This document shows, one piece after another, positions 27,050 through 38,857 of a DNA stretch of 64,000 nucleotides (the first letter of the stretch is position 1; each line of letters opens with the position of its first letter). Below the pieces are notes generated by a model, which was given only the letters and a program-made list of their open reading frames with translations, was not told where the DNA came from and ran no database searches. This DNA comes from Datnioides undecimradiatus (lineage: Eukaryota > Chordata > Actinopteri > Lobotiformes > Datnioididae). A program made the position numbers and the translations under genes. Where the stretch lies: NCBI GenBank assembly GCA_008933995.1, contig WARS01000029.1, forward strand, positions 6,944,332-7,008,331, written 5' to 3'.

Positions 27050-27510
27050 GGAAGACTTTGACATTTTTGGGAAAGTAAGCTTTTATGCTTGTTTGCTCAG
27101 AGTTAGATGAGAAAAATCGATACTGCTCTCATGTTTGAAGCTACAGCCCGGAGACGGTTATCTGAGATTAAGATTAAGGAGTGGAAACGGGCGAAACATA
27201 TCACAAATATCTTGTTTGTCTAATCTGTGCAAAAACCCAAAGTCTAAAACCAATTTGCAGTTTTAGGAAAAGACTCCAAGGTAGTCACAGCTTGCAATCA
27301 AATAGGCACACAGCTCTTTGTGAAGTCACAACACTGTTTTTATACTTTGGCTCTAGAAGTGCGGGTAGGTGAAGTTCAAGGGATTTTGTTACCTTTGGAG
27401 AGAAGCAAGCAGCCGTTTCTGCGGGTTTCAATCTTTATGCTAAGCTAAGATAACTAGCAGCTGGCATCTTTAGCTACACATATTTGATACGCATACAAAG
27501 TCTTTAATTT
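27050..27510. mobile_element. inverted-repeat element, GCTAAGCTAA type
   Basis: The left end reads TTTGACATTTTTGGGAAAGT and AGTTAGATGAGAAAAATCGA then TACTGCTCTCATG. The right part reads CAATCTTTATGCTAAGCTAA then GATAACTAGCAGCTGGC. It is a fairly complete but diverged copy 0.35 kb downstream of the pgam1 retrocopy. Confidence 0.55.
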
Positions 27511-28062
27511 CAAATAATGGATCAGCACCTCATGTATCAGTTTGATCTCAATTTATGTGTTTCATTATGATGCCCTGTTTTTGCCTGTGTAAATCACACT
27601 GTGTCCTCGTCTGAGATGCTGGTGCTCTGTGACATGGTTAAAGTTAGAAAATGCATCGCATCAGCGAAGCACCACTTAAGCTCAGAACAAACTTGTGTGT
27701 TTGTCTGTGTATGTATTGTGTGCAAACCTGCGCGCAGCACATAAACTCATATAGGTGTTTGTATATGGTTTAAAGAGCAGGTGAGTCATTCTCTGCATTT
27801 ACCAAGTAATAAAACAGAAAAGACATCGATTCAACGACATGATGTTTGAACCGTCATATCTGTTGAGAATAAATGAACCCCTTTGTAATTTCTGCCAAGA
27901 CAGTTTCAGTAAAGACAAAGAGCTACCTGTAGAGTGAACCCTACGTTGACAGAGACATTTAGTTTTGTTTTGATTTACTTAAAGGGCATCGTCATGGCGA
28001 TGAGGAAGGAAGTAGAAGGTTATATCGAGCTCTCTGGAGACAGGAAGAAGGGGTGTACAGTA

Positions 28063-28092
<30 letters not shown>
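28063..28092. repeat. (GT)n microsatellite
   Basis: About 15 GT units. Confidence 0.95.
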
Positions 28093-28097
<5 letters not shown>

Positions 28098-31000
28098 CAG
28101 AGTAAAGTGCCAACACTCACCAGCAGCAGCACATGGGGTTAATAACAGCCCATTTAACCTGCTCATAGTGGTTCTCCCTCTCTGTCCATTATCCTGTGGT
28201 CTGCACTGAGGCAAAAGCCGTCAACACCTTGCCTTTTATAATGAAATAATGTCCCATGACGTCACTGATTTTAAAAAAAAAAAAAGTAATGCAATAGAAA
28301 CTGCAATATGAAAAGAAAACTCCCACCTCAGCAGGAGCCTTCCTGCTGTCAGAAATAGCAGTAAAACTTATTTTACACATTGTTAAAAATGTGATTTTTC
28401 TACGACACACACTCACGTTCAAGTGTTTAATGAAGCTGTTTAATAAATCTGCGGCAAAATTAGCTCATTTATAGTGTTTGTGTTGCTCTCATAAATGCAC
28501 GTCTGCATCAATCTGCTGTGTCTGGTAAACAGAACAGGCACCATAATACTATGACAGAAGTGTTGTTGGAGGAGGGGATGATGAGGAAGATTAAGATGTC
28601 CATCTGCTGCAGAGCTCAGATCAGCATGTGGAGCTGTCGATTGGTATGATGCCTATGATGAAATCGCTATAGGCTGAGATACGTGTCCGTTTAAAAAGAG
28701 CAGAAAAAAAAAATTAAAACTTTTTTTTATAAATACAAACAAGCAATGTGACAGATGTGAACCAGAGCCGATGGAGTGCAGCAGTACTCAGCAGGGAGAA
28801 GGATGGGTAAATACAGCTGGATCGGTGTGGTGTTCTCTGACGCTGGAGCTCTGACTGACTGACCTCTGCTTCCCTCAGGTGTAGCCTATTAGAGCTACAA
28901 AAAACAGACCCACAGAAAATCAACGATTCACATTCAAAATAAAAAATAAAAAGCAAAGTCCACTTGAGGGTTTTTAAGAGAAGACTACCAGCTCAAGCTT
29001 CTCTTCTGTAGGTTTACCTATATATAAATACGTACACCTCATTGTGCCTGTGACACATGATCCTAGCCTGCGTACTCATCTGAAACCTGCCAGTCCATAC
29101 ATGGTATGATTACTATATTAAAATAACCTTTTTTGATAACTCACTTGATTTTCGATGGATATTGCATATATACAGCTCTAAATGTTTTACACATTATATT
29201 TTAAGTTCATTTTTGTCTGTTGTTTTGAGTAAATCAGTGCCATCCACTTCATTTATTACATAATGTATCTATATGTGTGTATAAGAATATTTTAAATTCC
29301 TGCTGTAATTAGGATGTCGTGGCTTGTATTAGAGAGCAGGCTCTGGTCTTGAAACAATAGTCAGATGTGACGAATGAATCGGGTTTTGCTTGCTGTAATC
29401 ATTCCTCCTGTTCATACCTGCTGTTAACAGATCCCTTCCTAATAATGAGCTTCCAGTGTAAGAGATGGAGTACAATATCCAAAATCCTCTTTTGTGCAAA
29501 TTCATATGCCACGGTTTATCTTTAGTCTTCAGCAGTCTGTCAAGCGAAGGTCTTCCCAAGTTTATGTCTTTTCAGTATGTGATAACCCTCATGAGAGCCT
29601 GACATTAATAAGAGATGTTTGGATTTAAATCACCTGCGATGCAGCTGTGAAGAGCTGGACGACAATCATTCATTCGTCCGCACTGCTGGTTGTTTTCACT
29701 TACTTGATCAGTGTGTACATGCAGGTCACAGTTTACGGACTGTAAACTAAGGTAAGTGGCGTTTGCAATGGGATTGGTACAGAGGAGAAAACGAACTCTT
29801 TGCCTGAATCTATCTTTCTTCTTTATAAGAGTCTCAGTCATATTTTACATAACCACTTGCAAAGTTTCTTTTGCACATTTATCTTTCTGACTAATACGTC
29901 TGATTACTGAGCACTTCCTGCAGCACGTACCCCTTAAGATCCTCCAAACCGTCCATCTCCCTCTCTCGTCACTTAATCCGGCTCTATCAGTGCTTCCCAT
30001 ATCCATCTCAATGTCTTTGTAAGATCTTCAAACTCTTCTTCTCTCCCCTGCTCAGGAGCTTTATCCTGCTTTTCTGACCTTCCTCTCAATCCCTCCAAAA
30101 TAAATCCTTCTTTTCAGACCCACTTCACTCTATCTCGACCTCCCTTTCCCTGTCCTCTCTACAGAAAAGTTTCACCGAAACTAATGACATTAGGAAATTG
30201 ATCACCAGCTCAAGTAATAAATAAAACAATCAAGCGAGCGTAGTACAGGTTACTGTCTATAAGCATAAGGCAGCCCCCAAGACAAATCTGGTCTGTTTGC
30301 AATGGAATGCAACTCTGAGAAAGCAAATGTAGGGACGTCATGTCAAGATGTCCTGCAGGGCTGCCTCGACTGTACAGCCTGCTCCGTCTTTGAAGACAGA
30401 TCTAATGAACTGACGGATGAACTGTACGGCTACATCAGTGACTGTGAGAAACCCGCTAAGCAGGTATATGGTCCATGTTTTTCCAAACAAATGTTTTTGG
30501 TACAGAGAACAAAGCTGCCGTCGCACAAATCATAATAGACATGGTGAGGCCAGCCTTTGTTAAAAGAGCAAGATTCAGTCTAAATTCAGCCGTAATCATC
30601 TCAAATGGACTGAAGCCCATGACAGGGACAGATGATTGGGGTAATAACATAATCTCACTGGATGGGTTTACCTCCAAGCAGCTGCCAGATGACCTGAATG
30701 GTTTTTATCTGAGAGATAATACTTCTATTATACTCTTTTTTTGTCCCTCTCAAAGTGTAATTTGTATGATCTTTCCGGTTTGCTCCAACAGTCGACATAA
30801 ATTTAAATGCCTTTCTGCCTTTGTAGACAGACAGTGGAAAGGTCAGGATCACGATGCTGGATAATGTGCTTTCATACACTTAATCAAGAGCTGACCCTTA
30901 GACTCTTAATCATTTCAGCTTTATCTCATGTATGTGCCGCAAGGAACGGCAAAACACAAGAGGATGGACCCAAATGCAGACAGTTCCTTGATTTAACGAT

Positions 31001-31519
31001 TGCAAAAAAGTCGCAGGAAACACAAACGCAAAGACAAATGAGGAAAACACTGAACAACATAAAACAGGAAATCACAGAAACTCAAAACCATGACACATTT
31101 TATTCAGTCACAATTGTTACTTGAGTTTTCCAGTTTTATGTGTGTAAGAGTTGAATATTATTGTTTACTGCAAACAGGGTTTAATAGCAAGCCTCCTCTC
31201 AGAGCTCCTTCCCTAACCATGTAACTCCAAGTAAAAGAGGAGCAGTCTACACAGGACCCGACGTGTGTTGTTGTGTCTTACGAGCCAAGCAGAGCAGAAC
31301 TGTCCTGGGACGGTCATTAAATTCTTTAAAAAGCCTTAAGCACATTCGACCGTTTAAAGGACCTCCAAAACAAACGCAGCATGCCAGAGACTCTTCAGGC
31401 AGACTAAATGTTTTCACGTAATGAGCACTGGCTCCAAGCAGTTGGCACTTTACTTGGGCTGCTTCTTACTGATATGCTTTTAAAACGAGAAAAATGAGAC
31501 AGGAGCAACTTAGGAGTTA

Positions 31520-31730
31520 TTAGTTAATGACTGAGGTTTTATTTATCAGCAGCAGTGACTTTATTTTGGCCTTTATCTGTTATTTATTGGAGTTATATTT
31601 TAGTTTCATTGTCCTGTTTGTGCAATGTGTTTTAATACTTTTTGTTTTATGTGCTTTTATGAGTATATTTAGACCTGGCTGTCACCCAAATTTCCCTCAG
31701 GACAATAAAGCTGAAGTTGAAGCTGGGGGC
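31520..31730 (+). mobile_element. possible LINE 3' remnant
   Basis: TTTCCCTCAGGACAATAAAG followed by CTGAAGTTGAAGCTG has the form of a LINE 3' end (TTTCCC..GGG.AATAAAG plus short repeats). Upstream is T-rich and degraded. Family not assigned. Confidence 0.3.
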
Positions 31731-31831
31731 TCCAGACAGATAGGCATCAGATAAACTAGAGGGATTTAAAAAAAAAAAATGCAAACACAGGCAAGTGGAG
31801 TGAACCCCAGCCAACATTTACCCAACACATA

Positions 31832-31835
<4 letters not shown>

Positions 31836-31869
<34 letters not shown>
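31836..31869. repeat. (AC)n microsatellite
   Basis: About 16 AC units. Confidence 0.95.
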
Positions 31870-31871
<2 letters not shown>

Positions 31872-32139
31872 AAGAGCAGTTTTGTCCTGCCTCTTATCAG
31901 CTCATCCTATTACAGTTTCCCCACATTAGAGAGATAAAGCAGGGCTTAGCAGCACTTAACCTGCCTGCGTGGAGCTGAATTAGATTTGGTGGGAGAGGGA
32001 GATGGAGACACACGCCTACCGTACGGCCAAACTTTACACTGCTACAGCCAACTGCATAACTGCTTGATAAGCAGATGACGCCTCAACCGAAGGAGGGATC
32101 GAGTCACAACACTGCAGTGTGGCTCAGTGGATATGTCAC

Positions 32140-32650
32140 TGTATTTGTCAGTCAGTTAGTTTGTCTACAACTTTATTCCAGAGTGAAATATCTCAACAAT
32201 GATTGGTTCTTCTTCAAAGGATGAATCCCAATGACTCCTTTACTGATTTTTCCACGCCAACACAAGGTTAGCATTTATGGCTGTCAGTGAAATGCCTCAA
32301 CAAATATTTGTCAGATTCCTGTGAAACATGGTCCATATCATGCACATGACCTCGGTGGTCCCCCAGTTTTGAATCTAGCGCCGTCATCAGGTCATAATTT
32401 GTCATTCACGAACGAATACCACAAAATCAGTTAGGTTCTAATCAGATGTGCTGTTCTTAGTGATGATTAGCAAACGTTAGCATGATTACAAACTTAACTA
32501 AAATGGGAAATGTGGTTCATTACCAGCGGTAATAGTGTGAGTATCTTAGCGTGCTAGCATCAGCATCTGGAAGTCATGGATGGTCATGGCTGCATTCCTA
32601 CCGTGGGTACAGCCTCACAGAGCTGCTAGCATCGCTGTAGACTTGCCACT
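32140..32650. repeat. dispersed teleost repeat with internal tandem modules
   Basis: The module AGTGAAATATCTCAACAATG at about 32182 recurs as AGTGAAATGCCTCAACAAAT at about 32284. CTAGCGCCGTCATCAGGTC and CAGCCTCACAGAGCTGCTAG are also typical of this repeat family in percomorph genomes. Family name not assigned. Confidence 0.5.
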
Positions 32651-33664
32651 GTTGATTATTGTATGAGGATTATATTGAATCTGTGGGGTCAACTGTGTTT
32701 CCTTAGTCATTTAACAGTGGAAAAAGGTTGATTGTGTTACCTCAGTTTAAGTGCTGAACCCAATCAAAGGATCAAGCCCAAACCAAGCAGCACATCTCCT
32801 TAGGTTAAGCATATCTGAAGAAAAGAAACACTCCCCACAGGCTGAGATGATGGATTTATATAATGCATATAATCAGCACAGAAGCTGCACTTAAAGGTCA
32901 AATAAGACGAGCCTGTGTAATGCTAAATATGATATTAAAGTAGAAGATCATCCCTCACCCTGCAGACGAGGGTCATGTCAGGTGGTGTCCCTGCTGAAGA
33001 GCCTTTGAGCAACGCACTGAACTTCAATCCAGCTGCAGGGCCACTGACATGTTTCTGACCTTCTGCTCTGGTGAGATGCCAAACAGAAAGAGGAAAAAAA
33101 CCAAAAACATGGTGAATTGTTAATTGCTGATAATAGGGCTCCCTCTTGTGCTAAGTATGTGGTAATGCAGTAGTTCATCAGGCCTCCAACAGCAGCGTAT
33201 TTATCGTCAGCAAATTCTTAGCTGGGATTTTTAGCTTCAACATCACTGCCTTCATCCACTCGATGAAAACCGGGAAACAAACTGAGAATCTGTTGTGTAA
33301 ATTTAGTCAACTGCGGTCCTCACACTTGGCAGCGACATGTATGTATATATTTTTTAGTGATGCTGGAGCTCAAAGACATCTGGCGATGCTCAAGGAAAGT
33401 GGCTCTCTGTGCATGGGTCTCCATTAAATAGGTTTTTTTGCAATTTTCCTAACCACACTAGTCTTTGAAAAGTACTTAAGAGAAAAGCTACAATAAAACT
33501 CCCAACAGCATTGGCCTTTTAATAACAACAATAAAAACAGTTCAGAAACAATTGTGGTTTTTTAGCCGAAGCAAGCATGTACACTAGTACGCCAGTAAAA
33601 TTACAATACAATCTGTAAATACATAGAAGTGAATATAACAACAAAATCCAGGATGGACAGATGA

Positions 33665-34921
33665 TTTATTCAAAATAGCTGAGGTCCACTTGTTTCTCTG
33701 TAACCACGACTTCCTGCACCTGTTAATGCATCCATGTGAAGCAGTAACCCTTCACAATATTAAGTCAACATGGGGAAGCTGTTTGTCTAAAATCTAGAAA
33801 CGGTGGTCCTCACATCAGCAGCACGCTGTACAGCTTAACATGAAAGTTACAAACCTGCTTGAGTAACTGCTTCAAACTCAAAATCAAAGGTCTCAAATGT
33901 AAAAGCATTCCAGAGCGATCGCTTTCAGCTGAATTGGCTGGAAAATGCTTGTGCAAAATCTACCATAAAGGATGTGATCACAGCAAAACGAAACAAAAAT
34001 AAAAAAAAAGTGGGGAAAAAAATGGAATTTTAGTAAGAAATTATTTGGACTGAGATGTCAAAAAAACCTGATACTTAAAACAAAAACTACCTTGAAAAAT
34101 TATAATCCCTGTTTCAAGCCAAAGCCAAAAAATGTGCCATTAGCCTGAACGGTGCCCAGTCTGAACCCTGCGAGGCAGCCAAGAAGAATACATGATCAGT
34201 ACATTCAGTTGATAATCTAGACTCTTCAACGGATAGGCCTCTTACCGTGCAAATATCTGTAGTCCAAGACAACAAAGCCAACTCAAACCTTCAAGTTTTT
34301 AAGTGGTCCACTGAATCTCAACTCCTAGATTCATTAACATGTTAGAAAAGACACGCATATGACTGTAAGCATGATGCAGCTGTAAAGTCCAGCATAAAAT
34401 AAACAGTTAAAAATGTAATTCGGGTTAAAATGGCCATGCGGGAGGTAAGGCCACTCCATGTGGGATGGAAGGTCCGTCCCATTGGTCCAAGCTGGTCCAA
34501 CGCCTGCGTCCTCTGTCCAAGTCGGAGCTCCCTCGTGTCCTTAAAGGTGGCCGCTTGGCCATTTGGTTTAAATCTACTGGGGAAGGTAAATGTAGGCTGA
34601 CAGACAACAAGAAAAAACAACCTGATGCGTATGTGTCCAGCATTTCTGTGGGTCAGTAGGGGGGCCACGTCAGTAGTTCTTTGCAAGTAAAAATCTGCTT
34701 AGCTACAGACTGTTGAGCTCCAGAAGTCAGCAGACGTCCAAGTGACCAGCAGCTCTGCTGTCAGTCAAACAGGCAGGGTGGCAGTCAGGGCTCCCTGGAA
34801 TACATTGCGTTAGCTTATGTAACAGGCGTTCAGTCAAACAGGCTGCCTGACAGACTTGGACAGACCGTCTCAGGTAACCCGGCGGGAAGTCAGTCAGTGA
34901 GGGCGACCATTATTCAGTCAT
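33665..34921 (-). other. senp5: senp5 3' UTR with candidate poly(A) signal
   Basis: About 1.25 kb after the stop, with no conserved open frame. The first AATAAA on the minus strand is at 33670-33665, followed by a T/G-rich stretch (TTTTGTTGTTATATT) that suits a downstream element. The 3' end is inferred. Confidence 0.5.
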
Positions 34922-35032
34922 TCAGTCGTTGAGGCGACAGTCACACAGCTCCTTGTAGATTCTCTTGCGGATGCGAGGCATGTCTTCCTGACTGAAGAGC
35001 AGAGGCTGCTTCACAGACAGGCACCGGCAGTA
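34922..35032 (-). CDS. senp5: senp5 exon 10: C-terminus
   Basis: 36 codons then TGA, YCRCLSVKQPLLFSQEDMPR then IRKRIYKELCDCRLND. Acceptor CCGTCAG. The ending is diagnostic of SENP5. Confidence 0.96.
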   Translation of the reverse strand, partial: YCRCLSVKQPLLFSQEDMPRIRKRIYKELCDCRLND

Positions 35033-38000
35033 CTGACGGACCAAGACAAAGAGACGAGCATTTAGAGGGAGATAATTCACAGCTAGTAGCCATTTTAAAC
35101 GTGGACCATGACAGAAACTTCTCTCCAGTGTCATTCTCCCCCTTTGAGATCAGATTTGTGTTGAAACCCGGGGCAGGAAAGACACTGGAGACACAGCTAC
35201 ACTTTGTGTCTTTTTCTGCCAGGGAGGGATAGAAATAAAAGAAATGGATGATGAGCAAAAGACAGAAAGACAGCTGGAAAGGTAGGGAAGAGTAACGTCT
35301 CACCTCGAGGACAAAAACTCCACAGTCGCTGTCATTCTTCTGCTGAGGAATACCCTGAGGAGTAAACAAGTCACAGTCAAGCTGGGAGCACAAGCACTGG
35401 CACCATAACAGCTCCTGGATATACTGAACGTATATCTGTGTATTTACTGTACTCACATAACCATATAATAGCCATATAATCTTAATTACTAATAGGAAAA
35501 ATTATGTGATGCCGTGTTCATCTGCTGATCAAATGTTAACCGAGCATCCATTAACAGCAACGAGGACAGCACAAAAAGTGTTTGTTGACTCATCATCATT
35601 GGTAAAACACCAGTTTCAGTGTCAGACGAGGTGAACTCGGCCTGATCATTACAGCCGGGGCCCAGGGTTACCTTGATGATGGTTATCTTCCAGCCTTTCT
35701 GGAAAGCAGTCTGTTTCTTCTCTCTGGCTTCAGACAGAAGATACTTCATAATGTTCTGATAGGGAAACACACACACACACACACACACAAACAGAGGTCT
35801 GTTACACTGTAACTGTATGCAGAAGTGGATGCAGCCACTGTGGTGTCCCCTTTTTGTTTGTGGCCATATTTGGACGGCAGGAGCTTCCATGGATATGCAT
35901 TAGCTACGCCTGTATCCTGACTGTCAGTCAGTGTGGTGGCGACTTGTCATTGCTAGAGCATATCCATCCATCCATCCAAACATAATTTACAAACTAAGCA
36001 TCAAGCTGTATTGAAGACTACAAAGCCATTAAGAAACATTTTCTGTATTAAATGGACTTTTCTTGCAGACTTGCATACAACCTAACTCCTTTTTGCAGCC
36101 AGTGGAGTCATCCTCTGATGGCCACTAGAAACAAACAGGTTTAATTACTTTGTCAGCATTCCCTTCACTTTTCAGACCTGGAGCAACATCCCTGTCTATC
36201 CCTGTTTCATGCTTCCCTTTCACAAAAACTAGCCACTTGTTCTGATGGAGTTGATTGTAGTCAAACATATTCCAAACTATACTTTATTATCAGCTGAGAA
36301 AAGTTTAAATTATGGTTAGCATACATCAATTTCTTTATGGTGAGCGCTATTTTTTTTCCCTTATTGTTTTCTTCTTACCATTTTATGGCCACATAACTTC
36401 CCTTCAGATAAAACATTGCATTATTTTTGCTTTAGCATCTTTTTTTTTTTTAAAAATGAGCCCAATTATCACCATGTTTCTGTCTCCAGCAGTTGTCATT
36501 CTTAAGTTGGTTTTAGATGATGGAATGAAGTCCTGTGCTCTGTGCTCTTGGTGTGCTGCTGGTGTAGCCACGATATGACACACACAGCACAGGAAAGGTA
36601 ACTTCTGTGCTGGAAAAATCATAAACAAATGATATACATATATATATAATAATATAATATATATGTCAAAGTTTGTTTTTAATGACTTTAGTGTTACATC
36701 GTCTTAGTCACAGAAGAAAAGGTTTTAGTTGAACATATCTTTCATCAAGGTTTTAGTCATTCAGGAGAAGAACAGCAGTGAAGCTGGATTACTGAAGAGC
36801 TCAAGAGTCAAAATCATCCAAAATCTGAAATCTACAGCCCAAAGACATCAACATGCACCGAGACACTCACATCCGTCGTGTGTCTGAAGACAATGCCCTG
36901 GCTGTCGTAGTAACTGATGGTTTTGGTTGCCATGGTGACCGTGACGAGAGACCAGTGGATTTCTAAATGGATGGGGATTAGCAACAGCCACTTGGAGAAC
37001 AGGTCAACCTGAAATAAGACCACAAATTAGCATACATGCAAATTAGAAATCCAATATATAAAAAGCCGCAGGTGTCGACCACAAGTCATCTACTGTAACC
37101 ATATCAACAGGCAAACCTTCAAAAAGCCTCAACAGGTTCATCAGCTTTTCTGTTTAACTATCTTTATGACTTCTTTTTACTAAACAGCTGGTTGGTGTGG
37201 ATGGCTGTTTCAAGGATAACTGAACATATTTCAGGTGACATACTTTGACTTCCAGCAGTGTGCAAATGTATTTAGACTGTGGTTGCCAACAGCAGCAACC
37301 AGACCACAAAAAAAACACTGAAATCTAGTTTCCTGCAGCAGCTGAGCAACTGCTGCAGTAAAGCTCCAACTCTGAGACGGAAATTAAAAGCAGGAAATAA
37401 AGTATAACGTGCGGCTGTGACATGCAGGATAAGATATAAGCAATGCTGTCAAAACAACTTTAGAAAAAAAAAAGGTAAAACTTGCTTTTTTTGTCCATCT
37501 CTTCACACCCTCGTAACCCTTGGCAACCAGCTGCTTGTGGAAAAAGCTGTTGAAAAAATGAACCTGGGGTAGAGAGAAATAAAAACCAATCAACATTTCA
37601 TCTATTCACTTATTCAATACAGAACATGTCTCCAGAGACACCACACCTCACCTTGTGCTGTGTGGCGTCCATGATGAGTTCTCCATACATGTTGATAATC
37701 TAACAGACACACATCCAAAATAAAACCAACATTATTTTTATTCGTAATTACTGCCAGTTTTACATTTTTAAGACACTTTCTTGTTGGACGCCTTCCTGTA
37801 GCTGTATATGGCTGCTTCCTTCTTTACCTGGTCATTGAGCCAGTTTTGTTCCTCAAGTGTGCCGAGGTCGTCCAGGCCCAGGGTGTGTTTGTTATACGTC
37901 ACCATGAAGCCCGCAACAGGAGCCGTGGCCAGCCCCGCCTGGTACCGAGACATCTCCTTCTTGATGTCCAGCCCCCTGAAACAAAAACATCGAGAGCAGA

Positions 38001-38802
38001 AATGCAGAAGAAATTTTACAAAAACTCCTGAAGCACTTTAAAAAAAACATGAGAAAAAAGAAAGTGACAACAACGATGGTTTGACAACTGTCCTGATTTG
38101 ATTATAACAGTACTTTTAATCCTGTGCGTGTTGTCACGTGCGCACTAACCTGTTGCTGAGGTCAGAGTTGCCTTTCTTCTTCAGGTATTCCAGGACATCA
38201 GTCTCGGTGAGAGGAATGAAACCACCGTACTTCATGTAGAAGCTCTCCAGAAACTCTGAAAAAGTCCACATATATTTGTCAATATAGTATATCTGATGAT
38301 CTATGAGCTGAACCACTGAAGATGAGCAGGTTTGGGTTTTTTTTACTAGTGTTAAAATCTAAATTCAACACACCCATTCAGAATTGTATTCTGTGAATAT
38401 TTCCCCCGCACATTATTTACTTCTTGTCAGGGAAACGGTTTTGCTTGTTGTCAAACCCCCGATCCCTATTTGTGGTGCCTATAACATGCCGCCCCAGAAA
38501 AAACACTGATCAAACTTCTACTAAAAAACAATTTATGGTGTTGTCTCAACTAAACATTATTACACAAATCTAGGTTTTAGCCAGGGCATTCAGCTCTTAT
38601 TTTGGTTCTTGCGTACACACAAGTTCAGATGAAATCTGTGTGAGTAAATGTTTAATGGACAAGGCCACATGTTTTATGAATATCACATGACAGAGAGACC
38701 GTTTGTGTGTAAAAAGCTCAATGATTTACTGTGGTTGATTTTTACAAACTGAGATGATGTGATGAAGATATTCATGAAGGGCGGAAACTAGTACGGCCTG
38801 CA

Positions 38803-38857
<55 letters not shown>

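Larger units (their letters stand above)
26704..33664. other. non-coding region between pgam1 retrocopy and senp5
   Basis: Holds one inverted-repeat element, a possible LINE remnant, a dispersed repeat and microsatellites. Around 30.30-30.88 kb stop codons are sparse on both strands, but no domain is recognisable. Confidence 0.55.

Noticed and set aside
34342..34686. 114-codon minus-strand frame after the senp5 stop
   Set aside because: It falls in the senp5 3' UTR, with no homology I recognise; a plus-strand frame covers the same bases.
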